Notes under the pieces: generated by a model | The model's input: the letters and a program-made list of their open reading frames with translations, nothing else | What the model was told of the DNA's origin: nothing | Databases searched by the model: none | In this document: positions 7,720-17,152 of the stretch, in pieces | How the letters are laid out: every line of letters begins with the position of its first letter | Numbering within the stretch: position 1 is the stretch's first letter | Position numbers and translations under genes: made by a program | Source of the DNA: Pontibacter litorisediminis | GTDB taxonomy: Bacteria > Bacteroidota > Bacteroidia > Cytophagales > Hymenobacteraceae | Length of the DNA stretch: 64,000 bases | Direction: 5' to 3' | NCBI RefSeq assembly: GCF_029360645.1 | Contig: NZ_JARDUA010000010.1 | Span: 59,178-123,177, forward strand

Positions 7720-8766
7720 ATGACACAAAAGACAGACCTCCGCTCCGATACCGTCACTAAACCAACCCCTGCCATGTTACAGGCCATGTTTGCCGCCCAG
7801 GTAGGCGACGATGTGTACGGCGAGGACCCCACCGTAAATGCCCTGGAGGAAAAGGCGGCGGCCATGTTCGGCATGGAGGCAGGTCTCTTCTGCCCTTCCG
7901 GCACCATGACCAACCAGATCGCCATTAAAGTACATACCGCCCCGCTCACAGAGGTTATCTGCGACGTAACCGCTCACATCCACCAGTACGAGGGCGGCGG
8001 CATTGCCTTTAACTCGGCGGCCTCCACGGCCCTGGTGCACGGCGAGCGCGGCAAGATGACGCCGCAGCAGGTAGAGGCCCACATCCGTCCGCTGGATAAC
8101 ATCCACTTCCCCGAGACAAGGCTGGTGGCCCTGGAGAACAGCTGCAACAAAGGCGGCGGCTCCTATTATACCTTGGCGGAGATTGCGGCCATCTCGGAAG
8201 TATGCAAGCGCCACCAGCTCGCCCTGCACCTGGATGGCGCCCGCGTGTTCAATGCCCTGGTTGCCTCCGGCGACAGCGCAACAGACTACGGTTTATACTT
8301 CGACAGCATTTCGGTGTGCCTCTCCAAAGGCTTGGGTGCCCCGGTGGGTTCGGTGCTGCTCGGCTCCAAGGACTTTGTAAAGCGGGCCAAAAGGGTACGC
8401 AAGGTGTTGGGTGGCGGCATGCGCCAGGCAGGTTACCTGGCAGCCGCCGGCATTTATGCGCTGGACCACCACATCGAGCGCCTGCACGAAGACCACCGCC
8501 GGGCCAAGGAACTGGAGCAAGCGCTGCTGCAGACAGACTATGTGGAGAGCGTGCTGCCGGTGGAGACCAACATCGTGATCTTTAAGCTGAACGATCGCCT
8601 GCGGGACACCGCGTTTGTGCAGGCGTTGGCAGAGCAGAACATCCTGGCCTCCAGCTTTGGTCCGCAGATGATCCGCTTTGTTACCCACCTGGATATAACT
8701 GAGGAAATGCACCGGCACCTGCTGCAGGTATTAGCCTCTCTGAGCCAGCAGAAGGTGGAGGCGTAG
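7720..8766 (+). CDS. ltaE: Low-specificity L-threonine aldolase
   Basis: A 348-residue PLP-dependent fold-type I enzyme that cleaves threonine or allo-threonine to glycine and acetaldehyde. The opening TDLRSDTVTKPTPAMLQAM and GDDVYGEDPTVNALE are the hallmark of the family, and EKAAAMFGMEAGLFCPSGTM carries the segment that holds the cofactor phosphate. LHLDGARVFNA includes the Asp that pairs with the pyridine ring, and the Schiff-base lysine is Lys 203 in CLSKGLGAPVGS. Length matches the family (about 340-350). It starts at ATG 7720 after an AT-rich leader divergent from the 61-aa gene. Cytoplasmic; probably a standalone transcript. Confidence 0.95.
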   Translation: MTQKTDLRSDTVTKPTPAMLQAMFAAQVGDDVYGEDPTVNALEEKAAAMFGMEAGLFCPSGTMTNQIAIKVHTAPLTEVICDVTAHIHQYEGGGIAFNSAASTALVHGERGKMTPQQVEAHIRPLDNIHFPETRLVALENSCNKGGGSYYTLAEIAAISEVCKRHQLALHLDGARVFNALVASGDSATDYGLYFDSISVCLSKGLGAPVGSVLLGSKDFVKRAKRVRKVLGGGMRQAGYLAAAGIYALDHHIERLHEDHRRAKELEQALLQTDYVESVLPVETNIVIFKLNDRLRDTAFVQALAEQNILASSFGPQMIRFVTHLDITEEMHRHLLQVLASLSQQKVEA

Positions 8767-9096
8767 GATATAGGAAGAAACCCGCCCCCACTCCTCCTGG
8801 GAGGGGATTCCCGTTTACTGATATTTTCTCAGTTGTGCACTGGTGATCCCCTCCTAGGTGTAGAGGCGTTTCATTCCGAAGCAACCTGCCGGAAGTTTTA
8901 AACCTGTGTCTTGCAATGGTGTCGGGTTGTCACTCACCTGGGCCAGAGGCCCAAATTATAGCCGGTCACGAGCGAGGACGCTCGCGCCATGGCCGGCTGT
9001 TTGACAGAACTAAACACTCCTGCCCTTGAAGAGTCAGCTTATTGTTAGTATAAATTTTTGCAACCTTCTCTTTCTTATACCTATTCTACTAAAACT
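8767..9096. repeat. Gene-free stretch with two hairpin repeats
   Basis: Two structures are visible. First, CCTGGGAGGGGAT (8796-8808) and its inverted near-copy at 8846-8858 flank 37 bp. Second, AGCCGG (8960-8965) pairs with CCGGCT (8993-8998), enclosing the words ACGAGCGAG and CTCGCGCC, which also pair. The word GGTCACGAGCGAG is close to a word in the composite repeat at 12371-12384. The remainder before the glycosylase start is AT-rich and contains one AGTATAA at 9047-9053. Confidence 0.65.
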
Positions 9097-9720
9097 ATGA
9101 ATACCTCCTACCCTGCCCCGGAAATAATGGCGGCCTTTGCCAACGACCCGATTATCTGCGAGATCATCCAGAAAGGCCAACCGCTCAAGTCCTCCCGCTC
9201 CGAGGATGTATATTTTAAGCTTCTCAGCTCCATTGTGTCGCAGCAGCTAAGCACTAAAGTGGCGGCAGTTATTTTCAAGCGTTTCAGGGAGCTGTTCCCG
9301 GAAGAGTACCCGCACCCGGAGCTGGTGCTGGCCGCCCCGGACGAGCAGCTGCGCAGCGCCGGGCTCTCGTTTCAGAAGATCGGGTATGTGCGCAATGTGG
9401 CTGCTTTTGCCGCCGAAGGCAACCTGCAGCACGCTGCCATCGACGCCCTGGAGGACGAGGAACTGATCAAGCACCTGACGCAGATAAAAGGCGTGGGCCG
9501 CTGGACGGTGGAAATGCTGCTAATGTTCGCCCTGGAGCGCCCCGACATCTTTCCGGTAGATGACCTGGGAATACAGAATGCCATGAAACGCCATTACGGC
9601 CTGGAGGCTACCGGCAAGGCGCTGCGCCTGCAGATGCAGCAGATCGCCGAGAACTGGCGCCCTTTCCGCACCATCGCCAGCAAGTACCTCTGGCAGTCGC
9701 TGGACAATATGCCGAAGTAG
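9097..9720 (+). CDS. AlkA-type DNA-3-methyladenine glycosylase (HhH-GPD), 207 aa
   Basis: I place the start at ATG 9097 (MNTSYPAPEIMAAFAND); a 13-residue upstream extension to 9058 is in frame but has poor protein character. The protein matches the compact AlkA-like group of the HhH-GPD superfamily: SSIVSQQLSTKVAAVIFKRF is the usual helix-turn region, LTQIKGVGRWTVEMLLMFAL is the helix-hairpin-helix DNA-binding motif, and IFPVDDLGIQNAM carries the catalytic Asp at residue 155 or 156. These enzymes remove alkylated purines by breaking the glycosidic bond, the first step of base excision repair. It appears monocistronic. The exact substrate range is not predictable. Confidence 0.93.
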   Translation: MNTSYPAPEIMAAFANDPIICEIIQKGQPLKSSRSEDVYFKLLSSIVSQQLSTKVAAVIFKRFRELFPEEYPHPELVLAAPDEQLRSAGLSFQKIGYVRNVAAFAAEGNLQHAAIDALEDEELIKHLTQIKGVGRWTVEMLLMFALERPDIFPVDDLGIQNAMKRHYGLEATGKALRLQMQQIAENWRPFRTIASKYLWQSLDNMPK

Positions 9721-9802
9721 CAGCTGCATATTTATTGGCAGGTTTGTTTACAAAATCATACCTTACCAAGATATTGCTGCTACTATATAATAAGCCAACT
9801 AT

Positions 9803-10492
9803 ATGCTGCACCTCTCCAAACAACTAAGCAAACTTATCGGCAGCTTGCTGCTACTGGCCCTGCTAACAGCCTGCGAAAGCGATGAAAGTACCACCGAGTT
9901 TGCTGGAAAAGTAGTAGACCCTGACACAAACCAACCTGTTGCCGACGCCAAAGTAGCGCTTATTATTGGAGATGGATTAGCGCCTGGAGGCAGCTTTGTG
10001 GCACCAGAAGAAATGAATGGAAGCACAAACAGCAAAGGCGAGTATAAATTCTTAAAATCCTACCGCCAAGGACAAACAGTCTACTGGGTGACTCCTGAGA
10101 AAGCAGGCTATGTGGAGGTGAAAGATGCCATAGGTAAAGAGCTAAAGCCCAATGAGCGCAATGTGCTGGACATCCAGTTGGCCAAAGCCTCCTACCTCAA
10201 CCTAAGTATAAACAAGACATCTGCAGCTACTCCCCATAAAGCCTTGAAAATAACGCTTTCGTACCCGATGGATGCATCAGCCTCACCAGTGACGGGGATG
10301 ATGTATAGCGCAGAAATCATAACCTACGATGCTACGGCTGCGGCTACAGAGCTTTTACGCGGCTACTACTTTAAACGCACTCCGTTCGTGCTGCTGGAGT
10401 GGGAAGTAACAACAGATGGCGCTACAGAAACGAAGAATGTCAAAGTCCCACTCGTTGAGTACGACACAACTTATTACGAAATAAACTACTGA
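9803..10492 (+). CDS. Lipoprotein with carboxypeptidase-regulatory-like domain, 229 aa
   Basis: The N terminus MLHLSKQLSKLIGSLLLLALLTACES is a lipoprotein signal peptide with lipobox LLTAC. It is followed by EFAGKVVDPDTNQPVADAKV, the typical opening of a carboxypeptidase-regulatory-like (transthyretin-related) beta domain, and AGYVEVKD from the same domain. The second half (residues about 130-229) is a beta-rich region without a match I know. Such proteins are usually surface or periplasmic and structural. The gene stands alone 80 bp after the glycosylase gene. Function unknown. Confidence 0.8.
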   Translation: MLHLSKQLSKLIGSLLLLALLTACESDESTTEFAGKVVDPDTNQPVADAKVALIIGDGLAPGGSFVAPEEMNGSTNSKGEYKFLKSYRQGQTVYWVTPEKAGYVEVKDAIGKELKPNERNVLDIQLAKASYLNLSINKTSAATPHKALKITLSYPMDASASPVTGMMYSAEIITYDATAAATELLRGYYFKRTPFVLLEWEVTTDGATETKNVKVPLVEYDTTYYEINY

Positions 10493-10589
10493 TCTATACC
10501 TGAAGCCACACAGCTACAAGCTACTAAACCTTGAAGCACATAGTACAGGCTGTGGCCAATCTGCCAACTGGGCAAGTATAAAGTATAAA

Positions 10590-11696
10590 TCAGGCCGCCA
10601 CCTTCTTCTCCTTTTCCTTAGCCACCCGCTGCAGCATCTTTAGCACCAGCTCCTCTGTACCCGACAGGTGCTTCGACTTTGGCTTGGTGGCATCATGGCG
10701 CTTGAGGTAGTTCATCAGCCTATCTTCCCGGAACAGGTTCACTACTTCCGGGTGGATGTAATACTTGCTGCACACGCTGGGGGTATTACCCAGGCCTTTG
10801 GCCACATCCTTCACGGCCGCCTTGATGGCTTTTTCCTTGTCCAGGTCGGGCTGCTCGTCCAGCACGTTCTCCAGGCACTCCACCATGCGCACGGTGCCGC
10901 CCCAGGTGCGGAAGTCCTTGGCCGTAAAGTCATAGTCGGTGGCCTCCCGCAAGTACTCGTTCACATCGCCAGACTCCAGCGTCTGCCGCTCCCCGTCCTC
11001 ATCAAAGTACTGGAAAAGGTCATACCCGGGGATGTCTTTGCACTTCTTCACCAGGCGGGCCAGGCGACGGTCTTTCAGGTCCACTTCCTGCGCCACGCCT
11101 TTTTTGCCCACAAAGGAGAATTTCACACTACTGCCGTTGATTTTCACATGCTTGTCGCGCAGGGTGGTAAGGCCATAAGAGGAGTTAGACTTGGCATAGT
11201 GCCGGTTCCCCACCCGGATCAGGGCGTTATCCATGATCGTGAGCACCAGCGCCGTTACTTTGAGACGGTCCAGCTTTCGGGAGCCGATATCTTCCTGCAT
11301 ACGCTCCCGCAGCTTCGGCAAGGCGCGGCCAAACTCAATCATGCGCCCGAACTTGGTCAGGCTGCGGGCCTGCTGCCACTGCGGGTGGTATATATACTGC
11401 TTGCGCCCTTTGGTATCGCGGCCGGTGGCCTGCAGGTGGCCCTTCGGCGACTTGCATATCCATACATCGGTCCAGGCCGGGGGTATCACCAGCGCCTGCA
11501 GCCTTTCCAGTACCTTCTCATCGGTTACTTTCTCTCCCTTATTGTCCAGGTAATAAAAACCCTTACCGGCTTTCTTGCGGGTGTAGCCTGGCTTTTCGTC
11601 AGAAGTATAGCGCAGGCCCGCCCAGGCAGCCGATTTGCCCGGGTCGGCATATAATTCATGTATTTCTTTCTTCGTCATCGTCAGAGGCTTCTTCAA
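10590..11696 (-). CDS. DNA topoisomerase IB
   Basis: A 368-residue poxvirus/bacterial-type topoisomerase IB, which relaxes supercoils through a 3'-phosphotyrosyl intermediate. Recognisable pieces are GLRYTSDEKPGYTRKKAGKG near the N terminus, YIYHPQWQQAR, the Arg-containing ALIRVGNRHYAKSNSSYGLT, the beta-hairpin KFSFVGKKG carrying the catalytic Lys, DFRTWGGT with a further catalytic Arg, and SVCSKYYIHPEVV near residue 310 with the active-site Tyr. Length agrees with the family. It is read alone; two AGTATAA words (10574-10587) lie just after the stop codon. Start at ATG complementary to 11694-11696 gives MKKPLTMTKKEIHEL. Confidence 0.95.
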   Translation of the reverse strand: MKKPLTMTKKEIHELYADPGKSAAWAGLRYTSDEKPGYTRKKAGKGFYYLDNKGEKVTDEKVLERLQALVIPPAWTDVWICKSPKGHLQATGRDTKGRKQYIYHPQWQQARSLTKFGRMIEFGRALPKLRERMQEDIGSRKLDRLKVTALVLTIMDNALIRVGNRHYAKSNSSYGLTTLRDKHVKINGSSVKFSFVGKKGVAQEVDLKDRRLARLVKKCKDIPGYDLFQYFDEDGERQTLESGDVNEYLREATDYDFTAKDFRTWGGTVRMVECLENVLDEQPDLDKEKAIKAAVKDVAKGLGNTPSVCSKYYIHPEVVNLFREDRLMNYLKRHDATKPKSKHLSGTEELVLKMLQRVAKEKEKKVAA

Positions 11697-11994
11697 CTTC
11701 CCTGCCTCAGAGGTTAATACTTTAGTTTAGGGCAAAAGTTGTTACGATCTTTATTACCTGATACCGGCAACACTGAAAACAGGCAGGCTCAGCACGAGCT
11801 GCAACAGCTTCCCCTGTCCATCCCTGATACAAGGCCAAGGTCTGAGGCTATGCTAAGGCGAGGGATTACCTGATTCCTTCTACCATCAATCTCACCCGTA
11901 TCACTCGTTTTTGTAATGCTCGGATGGTTTTGGTGGTTGGAAGGTGAAGCTGCGGCTGTAAAGTACATACTCACTCCTCCTGATAGAGGGAATT

Positions 11995-12085
11995 CTGCAG
12001 TGCCGGATCAAACCACCCCTGCCCCTCCTGGGGGTGCAGGGGCCCCCTTTAGAGGCCAAGGAGGGGAGCCTGTAACTACTGCAGC
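11995..12085 (+). repeat. Dispersed hairpin repeat, copy 2
   Basis: Begins CTGCAGTGCCGGATCAAACC and continues CACCCCTGCCCCTCC, with a variable centre rich in G and C, and ends GGAGGGGAGCCTGTAACTAC. The same start and end words define copy 1 at 6081-6166. Confidence 0.7.
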
Positions 12086-12307
12086 TAAAGTACAAGATTA
12101 TAGCGGCGGGTACAGGTCGCGACCTGTACCTACAAGTATGAACCCACCCCTAGCGAGCTCCGCTTGCTAGCTCAAAACCCGCGTTCTGTAGACCAGAGGA
12201 GGAGAGATCCTGAAGGAACGATTTACACACCCCTAACACCTCCTAGGAAGGGAATTCACCTCACCCCAGCCCTCTCCTAAAAACAGGAGAGGGAGTACAG
12301 TTCAAGC

Positions 12308-12605
12308 TGCGTCAGCCGAGGCTATTGAATTCGATCCCAGTCTTTGGGTTGAGCGCCTTCTAGATTTCCGGTGACGAGCGAGAGCGAGGCATTGCGACAG
12401 CAAAGGAAATGTAGACAGCGCGATGCCCAAAGACGAGCCCTCTCGGGCTGGAGAGCACCAAAGCCAGCTATGGAAAGAGCCGCTCGTAAGGCTATGGATG
12501 ATCGGCGGCTAGTAAGGGTAGCTTACTTCAAGTTGTAGAAAGCAGCGGCTAAAAGAGGCACAAGTGGACGCTTGCGCCAGCAAGTGCGTCTGCTGGCATA
12601 AGCAA
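12308..12605 (+). repeat. Composite repeat A, core and right module
   Basis: The core (12336-12466) starts CCCAGTCTTTGGGTTGAGCG and contains GACAGCAAAGGAAATGTAGA and GAGCCCTCTCGGGCT. Its inverted partner lies at 20969-21094. The two differ by a six-base length change next to GGTG and a handful of substitutions. The module GGCACAAG(T/C)GGACGCTT to the right is also shared. No coding frame spans the repeat. Confidence 0.8.
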
Positions 12606-12706
12606 ATGCAACCATTAAAGCCTGTTCCCGGCCCCGGCGAACACCGGCATTTCAAACTTCCATTTTCTCCTTTATCTTTACACCATACTTATACCTGTAG
12701 CGCGTC

Positions 12707-13111
12707 ATGCACAAAAACATATCCTACCTCTACGCTTTTTTCGGGTTCTTTTTGCTAGGCTGCGGCGTAGTGGCCGTAGACCTTGCCGGGGAGCAGGCCA
12801 ACACGGCCCTTTTTACTGGCGCTGCAGGTGGTTTGATCGGGCTTACCGCCGGGCATTTCCTGAACCGGGGCAAACGCTGGGGGTTTATGCTGGGCACGGT
12901 AGAGGCAGGTTTGCTCACACTGCTACTGGGCTGGCGCGCCGGCACCTACTTTATACGCCTGCTGGGGATGGTGCAGCAGCCGCAGGGGCCGGATGCCACC
13001 GAAACAGCAGGCATGGCCTTCCTGCTAACAACAGCTATGCTGGTGATCTCGCTGCTCACACTCACGGTTTCCATTATGTTCGCCAAACAAGTATTAAGCG
13101 AGACAAAATAG
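12707..13111 (+). CDS. Small integral membrane protein, 134 aa
   Basis: MHKNISYLYAFFGFFLLGCG starts a protein with four hydrophobic segments at roughly residues 8-26, 38-54, 62-84 and 100-127, joined by short polar turns. I do not recognise a named family; the glycine-rich second segment (GLIGLTAGHFLNRGKRWGF) is typical of small uncharacterised inner-membrane proteins. It lies directly after the repeat-rich gap and 80 bp before the M16 peptidase gene on the same strand, so co-transcription is possible. Confidence 0.7.
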   Translation: MHKNISYLYAFFGFFLLGCGVVAVDLAGEQANTALFTGAAGGLIGLTAGHFLNRGKRWGFMLGTVEAGLLTLLLGWRAGTYFIRLLGMVQQPQGPDATETAGMAFLLTTAMLVISLLTLTVSIMFAKQVLSETK

Positions 13112-13191
13112 CCATTCGTCTATATTATTTTCCTACTTCACCTTCAATGTGCTATATTGTTTAGGTAAACATTCACCAAACATTACAGCAC

Positions 13192-16041
13192 ATGATGAAC
13201 AAAACCGTGCTGAGCATCCTGCTAACCGCAAGTGTGGTTGGAGTAGCCGAAGCTCAGACCAAACTCGTGGAAAAGGTTACCAAGCAGGGCGACGAACTGG
13301 TAATCCCTTATACCAAGTATAAACTTCCCAACGGCCTCACCCTGATTGTGCACGAAGACCACTCTGACCCCGTGGTGCACGTAGACGTGACCTACCATGT
13401 TGGCTCCGGCCGCGAGGAAGTGGGCAAGTCTGGCTTCGCGCACTTTTTTGAGCACATGATGTTCCAGGGCTCCGACAACGTGGCCGACGAGGAGCACTTC
13501 AAGATCGTGTCGGAGTCTGGCGGCACGCTGAACGGCACCACCAACCGCGACCGCACCAACTACTTTGAGACAGTGCCAAGCAACCAACTGGAGACGGCAC
13601 TGTGGCTGGAGGCAGACCGCATGGGCTTTTTGCTGGATGCCGTAACGCAGCCTAAGTTTGAGGTGCAGCGCGAGACCGTTAAGAACGAACGCGGCCAGAA
13701 CTACGACAACCGCCCTTACGGCCTGGTGTACGAGATGACCTCCAAAAACCTCTACCCTTACGGCCACCCTTACTCCTGGACCACCATCGGTTACATCGAG
13801 GACCTGAACCGCGTGGACGTGAACGACCTGAAGAACTTCTTCCTGCGCTGGTACGGCCCGAACAACGCCACGCTTACCGTGGGCGGCGACGTGAAGCCGG
13901 AAGAAGTGGTGAAGCTGGTGGAGAAATACTTTGGCTCTATACCTGCCGGCCCTGCCGTACAGGACATGAAGCCACAGGTAGTGAAGCTGGACAAGGACCG
14001 CTACGTAAGCTACGAAGACAATGTGCGCTTCCCGATGCTGCGCCTGACCTACCCTACCCCGGAGTCTGGCCACAAAGACGAGCCGGCGCTGGACGTACTG
14101 GCAGAGATCCTGGGCCAGGGCAAGAGCTCTATCTTCTACAAGAACTTCGTGAAAGAGCAGAAAGCCATGCAGGCCTCTGTTTACAACTCTACCTCTGAGC
14201 TGGCTGGCGAATTCAGCATCACGGTAATGGCCTACCCGAACACCCCGCTGGCGCAAAGCGAGGAACTGGCCCGCAAGTCCATTGCGGAGTTCGAGGCACG
14301 CGGTGTGAACGACGAGGACCTGCAGCGCTTTAAGGCACAGGCAGAGTCCAGCCTGATTAACCGCATGGCCAGCGTCAGCGGCAAAGTATCGCAGCTGGCT
14401 TATTATGAGACCTTCCGCAACAACCCGAACTACCTGCAGGAAGAGATCAAGCGCATCCAGGCGGTAACGAAAGAGGACGTGCAGCGCGTGTACAACCAGT
14501 ACATCAAAGGCAAGCCTGCCGTTGTTCTGAGCGTGGTGCCGAAAGGCAAATCCGAGCTGCTGGCGAAGGCGGACAACTATACCATCTCCCAGGATGGCTA
14601 CACTGCCGGACCAGACGAGTACAGCGGCCTGAAGTATACCAAGGCGGTAGATACGTTTGACCGCAGCAAGCGCCCAGGTGCCGGTGAGAACCCGATAGTG
14701 GCCGTACCAAACTACTACACAGGCAAGTTCAAGAACGGCCTGAAGATGATTGGCACCAACACCAATGAGATACCGACCGTGACGATGCAGCTGAGCATTA
14801 AGGGAGGCCACCGTTTAGCAGCCAGCGATCCTAGCAAAGCCGGCCTTGCCGCTATAACCGCAGACATGCTGAACGAGGACACGCAGAACTATACCTCTGA
14901 GCAGTTCAGCAACGAACTGGACAAGCTGGGTAGCTCTATCCGCATCGGCTCTGGCCAGAATGAGACCTACATCATGGTGCAGTCGCTGAAGAAGAACCTG
15001 GACAAGACACTGGCCCTGCTGGAGGAGCGCATGTTCAGACCTAAGTTCAACCAGGAAGACTTTGACCGCCTGAAGAAGCAGCAGCTGGAGGCTATTGCCA
15101 ACCAGGCCACGCAGCCGACGGCCATTGCCAACAACGTGTACAGCAAGTTGCTGTATGGAGATGGCCACATCATGGCTATCCCAACGGCTGGTACAGAAGC
15201 AACGGTGGCAAACATTACCCTGGAGGATGTGAAGAAGTTCTACAACGACAACTACTCTCCTTCTGTATCTCAACTGGTGGTGGTAGGCGACATCTCTGAG
15301 AAAGAGATGATGGGCAAGCTTAACTTCCTGAAGAAATGGAAAAAGAAGAACGTGCAGCTTCCTGCCGATGTAAAGACTCCTTCCATCGACAAGACCCGCA
15401 TCTACCTGGTAGATAAGCCGGACGCAGCGCAGTCTGAGATCCGCATCGGTTACATGGCCATGCCATTCGACGCCACCGGTGAGTATTACAAGCTGGGCCT
15501 GATGAACTACAACCTGGGTGGTGCCTTTAACAGCCGCATTAACCTGAACCTGCGCGAAGACAAAGGCTATACCTACGGAGCCCGCTCCTACTTCAGCGGC
15601 AGCAAGTACGCAGGTCCGTTTACGGCTTCTGCCGGTGTGCGTGCCGATGCCACGGCCGAGTCGGTAACAGAGTTCATGAAAGAGCTGACCGACTTCCACA
15701 AGAGCGGCATTAAAGCAGATGAGCTGCAGTTTATGAAGAGCTCTATTGGCCAGGCCGATGCCCGCCAGTACGAGACCCCGTACCAGAAGGCCGGGTTCCT
15801 GGGCCGTATTCTGGAGTATGACCTGAGCAAAGATTACGTGAAGAAGCAGACCGAGATCCTGAACAACATCACGAAGCAGGAGATTGACGCGCTGGCAGCC
15901 AAGCACCTGCCGGTAAACAACATGCTCATCGTGGTGGTAGGCGACAAGAAGACGGTGCTTCCGAAACTGGAGTCCCTGAACTACGAGGTGGTGGAACTGG
16001 ATACCGACGGCAACCCGATTGCCAGCTCGTCCGTAAAATAA
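13192..16041 (+). CDS. M16 family zinc metallopeptidase, two-repeat form, 949 aa
   Basis: A secreted or periplasmic protein: MMNKTVLSILLTASVVGVAEAQ is a cleavable signal peptide. The N-terminal M16 unit has the inverted zinc motif HFFEH at residues 84-88 and the downstream glutamate in ETVKNERGQNYDN. A second M16 unit starts near residue 515 (YYTGKFKNGLKMIGTNTNE) and lacks the zinc motif, as usual for the structural half; RLNLNLREDKGYTYGARSYF-like sequence (with N at the first position) is the conserved R/Y motif needed for closing the chamber. These enzymes degrade peptides inside a clam-shell chamber. Codon use is strongly GC-biased and very regular, suggesting high expression. ATG at 13192 or 13195 are both possible starts. 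A strong terminator follows. Confidence 0.94.
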   Translation: MMNKTVLSILLTASVVGVAEAQTKLVEKVTKQGDELVIPYTKYKLPNGLTLIVHEDHSDPVVHVDVTYHVGSGREEVGKSGFAHFFEHMMFQGSDNVADEEHFKIVSESGGTLNGTTNRDRTNYFETVPSNQLETALWLEADRMGFLLDAVTQPKFEVQRETVKNERGQNYDNRPYGLVYEMTSKNLYPYGHPYSWTTIGYIEDLNRVDVNDLKNFFLRWYGPNNATLTVGGDVKPEEVVKLVEKYFGSIPAGPAVQDMKPQVVKLDKDRYVSYEDNVRFPMLRLTYPTPESGHKDEPALDVLAEILGQGKSSIFYKNFVKEQKAMQASVYNSTSELAGEFSITVMAYPNTPLAQSEELARKSIAEFEARGVNDEDLQRFKAQAESSLINRMASVSGKVSQLAYYETFRNNPNYLQEEIKRIQAVTKEDVQRVYNQYIKGKPAVVLSVVPKGKSELLAKADNYTISQDGYTAGPDEYSGLKYTKAVDTFDRSKRPGAGENPIVAVPNYYTGKFKNGLKMIGTNTNEIPTVTMQLSIKGGHRLAASDPSKAGLAAITADMLNEDTQNYTSEQFSNELDKLGSSIRIGSGQNETYIMVQSLKKNLDKTLALLEERMFRPKFNQEDFDRLKKQQLEAIANQATQPTAIANNVYSKLLYGDGHIMAIPTAGTEATVANITLEDVKKFYNDNYSPSVSQLVVVGDISEKEMMGKLNFLKKWKKKNVQLPADVKTPSIDKTRIYLVDKPDAAQSEIRIGYMAMPFDATGEYYKLGLMNYNLGGAFNSRINLNLREDKGYTYGARSYFSGSKYAGPFTASAGVRADATAESVTEFMKELTDFHKSGIKADELQFMKSSIGQADARQYETPYQKAGFLGRILEYDLSKDYVKKQTEILNNITKQEIDALAAKHLPVNNMLIVVVGDKKTVLPKLESLNYEVVELDTDGNPIASSSVK

Positions 16042-16061
16042 ACCACATACTACACTAAGAG

Positions 16062-16089
16062 AGCCCTTGGTTTTACCGAGGGCTTTTTT
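16062..16089 (+). terminator. Intrinsic terminator of the M16 peptidase gene
   Basis: AGCCCTTGG and CCGAGGGCT pair across a five-base loop and are followed by six T residues, 20 bp after the stop codon. Confidence 0.9.
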
Positions 16090-16258
16090 ATTTCTATTTT
16101 GCACAAGTTTTGAGGTTTTACGCGCGCAACCATTACGGGGCTCCTAAACGTAAAGCAGGGTGCAATGCTATAAGCGGCATATATAGCCATAAAACAGAAG
16201 TTGCCTGTACTGAGGAGCCCATGTGCTGCGTTGCACTCTTATCAGCATAAACCATATC

Positions 16259-17095
16259 ATGAAAAAACTATTTTACACTCCTGTGTGGCTATTGGCTCTG
16301 GCCGGTACGCTTACATTCAGCAGCTGCGACAACAACGACGGCGTTATTTTCTCGACTCAGGATGACGTGAACCTGGGGCAGCAGGTGGCCCATGAGGTAG
16401 ACTCTACTTACCGGGCGCAAGGCAAGCTGCTGGAGCGCAACAGCTCCAACGCCAATACCCAGAAAGCCTACCAAAGCCTCGACCGTATCGTGAACCGCAT
16501 TCTCACCTCGGGCGAGGTAAAGTACAAGCAGGAATTCCCCTGGACGGTGAAGATCATCAAGGATGATGCGACCCTGAACGCGTTCGCCTCGCCGGGCGGG
16601 CAGATCTACGTGTTTACAGGCCTTATTAAGTTTCTGAACGATGAGGACCACTTTGCCGGGGTGCTGGCCCATGAGATAGCCCATGCCGATAAGCGGCACA
16701 GCGTAAAGCAGCTGCAGCGGGATTACGGCATTGCCTTGCTCCTGTCGGTAGCGCTGGGCAACAACCCCAGCACCTTAAGGCAGATCGCGGCGCAGCTTAC
16801 CGGCTCGCTGGCCGGGCTGAAGTTTAGCCGCGATGCCGAGACAGAGGCTGATGAAGCTTCAGTGGCCTATTTAGCCGGCACCCGCCATTACGCCTGCGAT
16901 GGCGCTGCGGGCTTTTTCGTGAAGCTGGAGCAGCAGGAGCAGCAGCAAGGCGCGCCGCCCGAGTTCCTGAGCACCCACCCCAGCCCGGAGAACCGCATCC
17001 AGCACATCCAGCAGCTGGCCCAGCAACGCGGCTGCAGCACCGCCTCAGCACCTGACACAGATTATCAGCAACTGAAAACCGCACTTGGGTTTTAA
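16259..17095 (+). CDS. M48 family metalloprotease, lipoprotein, 278 aa
   Basis: ATG 16259 is preferred over an in-frame GTG at 16223 because it gives a lipoprotein signal: MKKLFYTPVWLLALAGTLTF ending in the lipobox FSSC. The zinc motif HEIAH is at residues 138-142 in GVLAHEIAHADKRHS and the third zinc ligand is the Glu in SRDAETEADEASV. NAFASPGGQIYVFTGLI and HPSPENRIQHI are further marks of the BepA/YfgC-like group, which help assembly or degradation of outer-membrane proteins. A second M48 lipoprotein is encoded at 25487. The mature protein should face the periplasm. A hairpin (17105-17133) follows. Confidence 0.93.
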   Translation: MKKLFYTPVWLLALAGTLTFSSCDNNDGVIFSTQDDVNLGQQVAHEVDSTYRAQGKLLERNSSNANTQKAYQSLDRIVNRILTSGEVKYKQEFPWTVKIIKDDATLNAFASPGGQIYVFTGLIKFLNDEDHFAGVLAHEIAHADKRHSVKQLQRDYGIALLLSVALGNNPSTLRQIAAQLTGSLAGLKFSRDAETEADEASVAYLAGTRHYACDGAAGFFVKLEQQEQQQGAPPEFLSTHPSPENRIQHIQQLAQQRGCSTASAPDTDYQQLKTALGF

Positions 17096-17104
17096 CGAAT
17101 AAAG

Positions 17105-17133
17105 AAGTGCCTGCCTTACCAGGGCAGGCACTT
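17105..17133 (+). terminator. Hairpin after the M48 gene, probable weak terminator
   Basis: AAGTGCCTGCC pairs with GGCAGGCACTT across a short loop. Only a short T-rich stretch (TTGTATTG) follows, so read-through into the App1-domain gene that starts at 17153 is likely. Confidence 0.6.
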
Positions 17134-17152
17134 TGTATTGACGCACAGCACT

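Larger units (their letters stand above)
11697..12706. repeat. 1-kb gene-free stretch holding composite repeat A
   Basis: I find no supported gene. From about 11995 to 12605 the stretch is a string of repeat modules: the dispersed hairpin repeat copy 2 (11995-12085), a CCACCCCTAGCGAGCTCCGC module with CCCGCGTTCT (12130-12190), a CACCCCTAACACCTCC module (12218-12260), a CCCTCTCCT/AGGAGAGGG hairpin (12271-12293), the 131-bp core (12336-12466) and a GGCACAAGTGGACGCTTGCG module (12557-12577). Most modules recur in the same order, inverted, at 20.85-21.25 kb. Confidence 0.75.

Noticed and set aside
9058..9096. Earlier start for the DNA glycosylase gene
   Set aside because: The added 13 residues (Ser/Thr/Tyr-rich) do not match the family start, while ATG 9097 does.
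13222..16104. Two long minus-strand frames (over 420 residues each) opposite the M16 peptidase gene
   Set aside because: They are antisense shadows of a strongly GC-biased gene, with Val/His/Leu-rich sequence and no family character.
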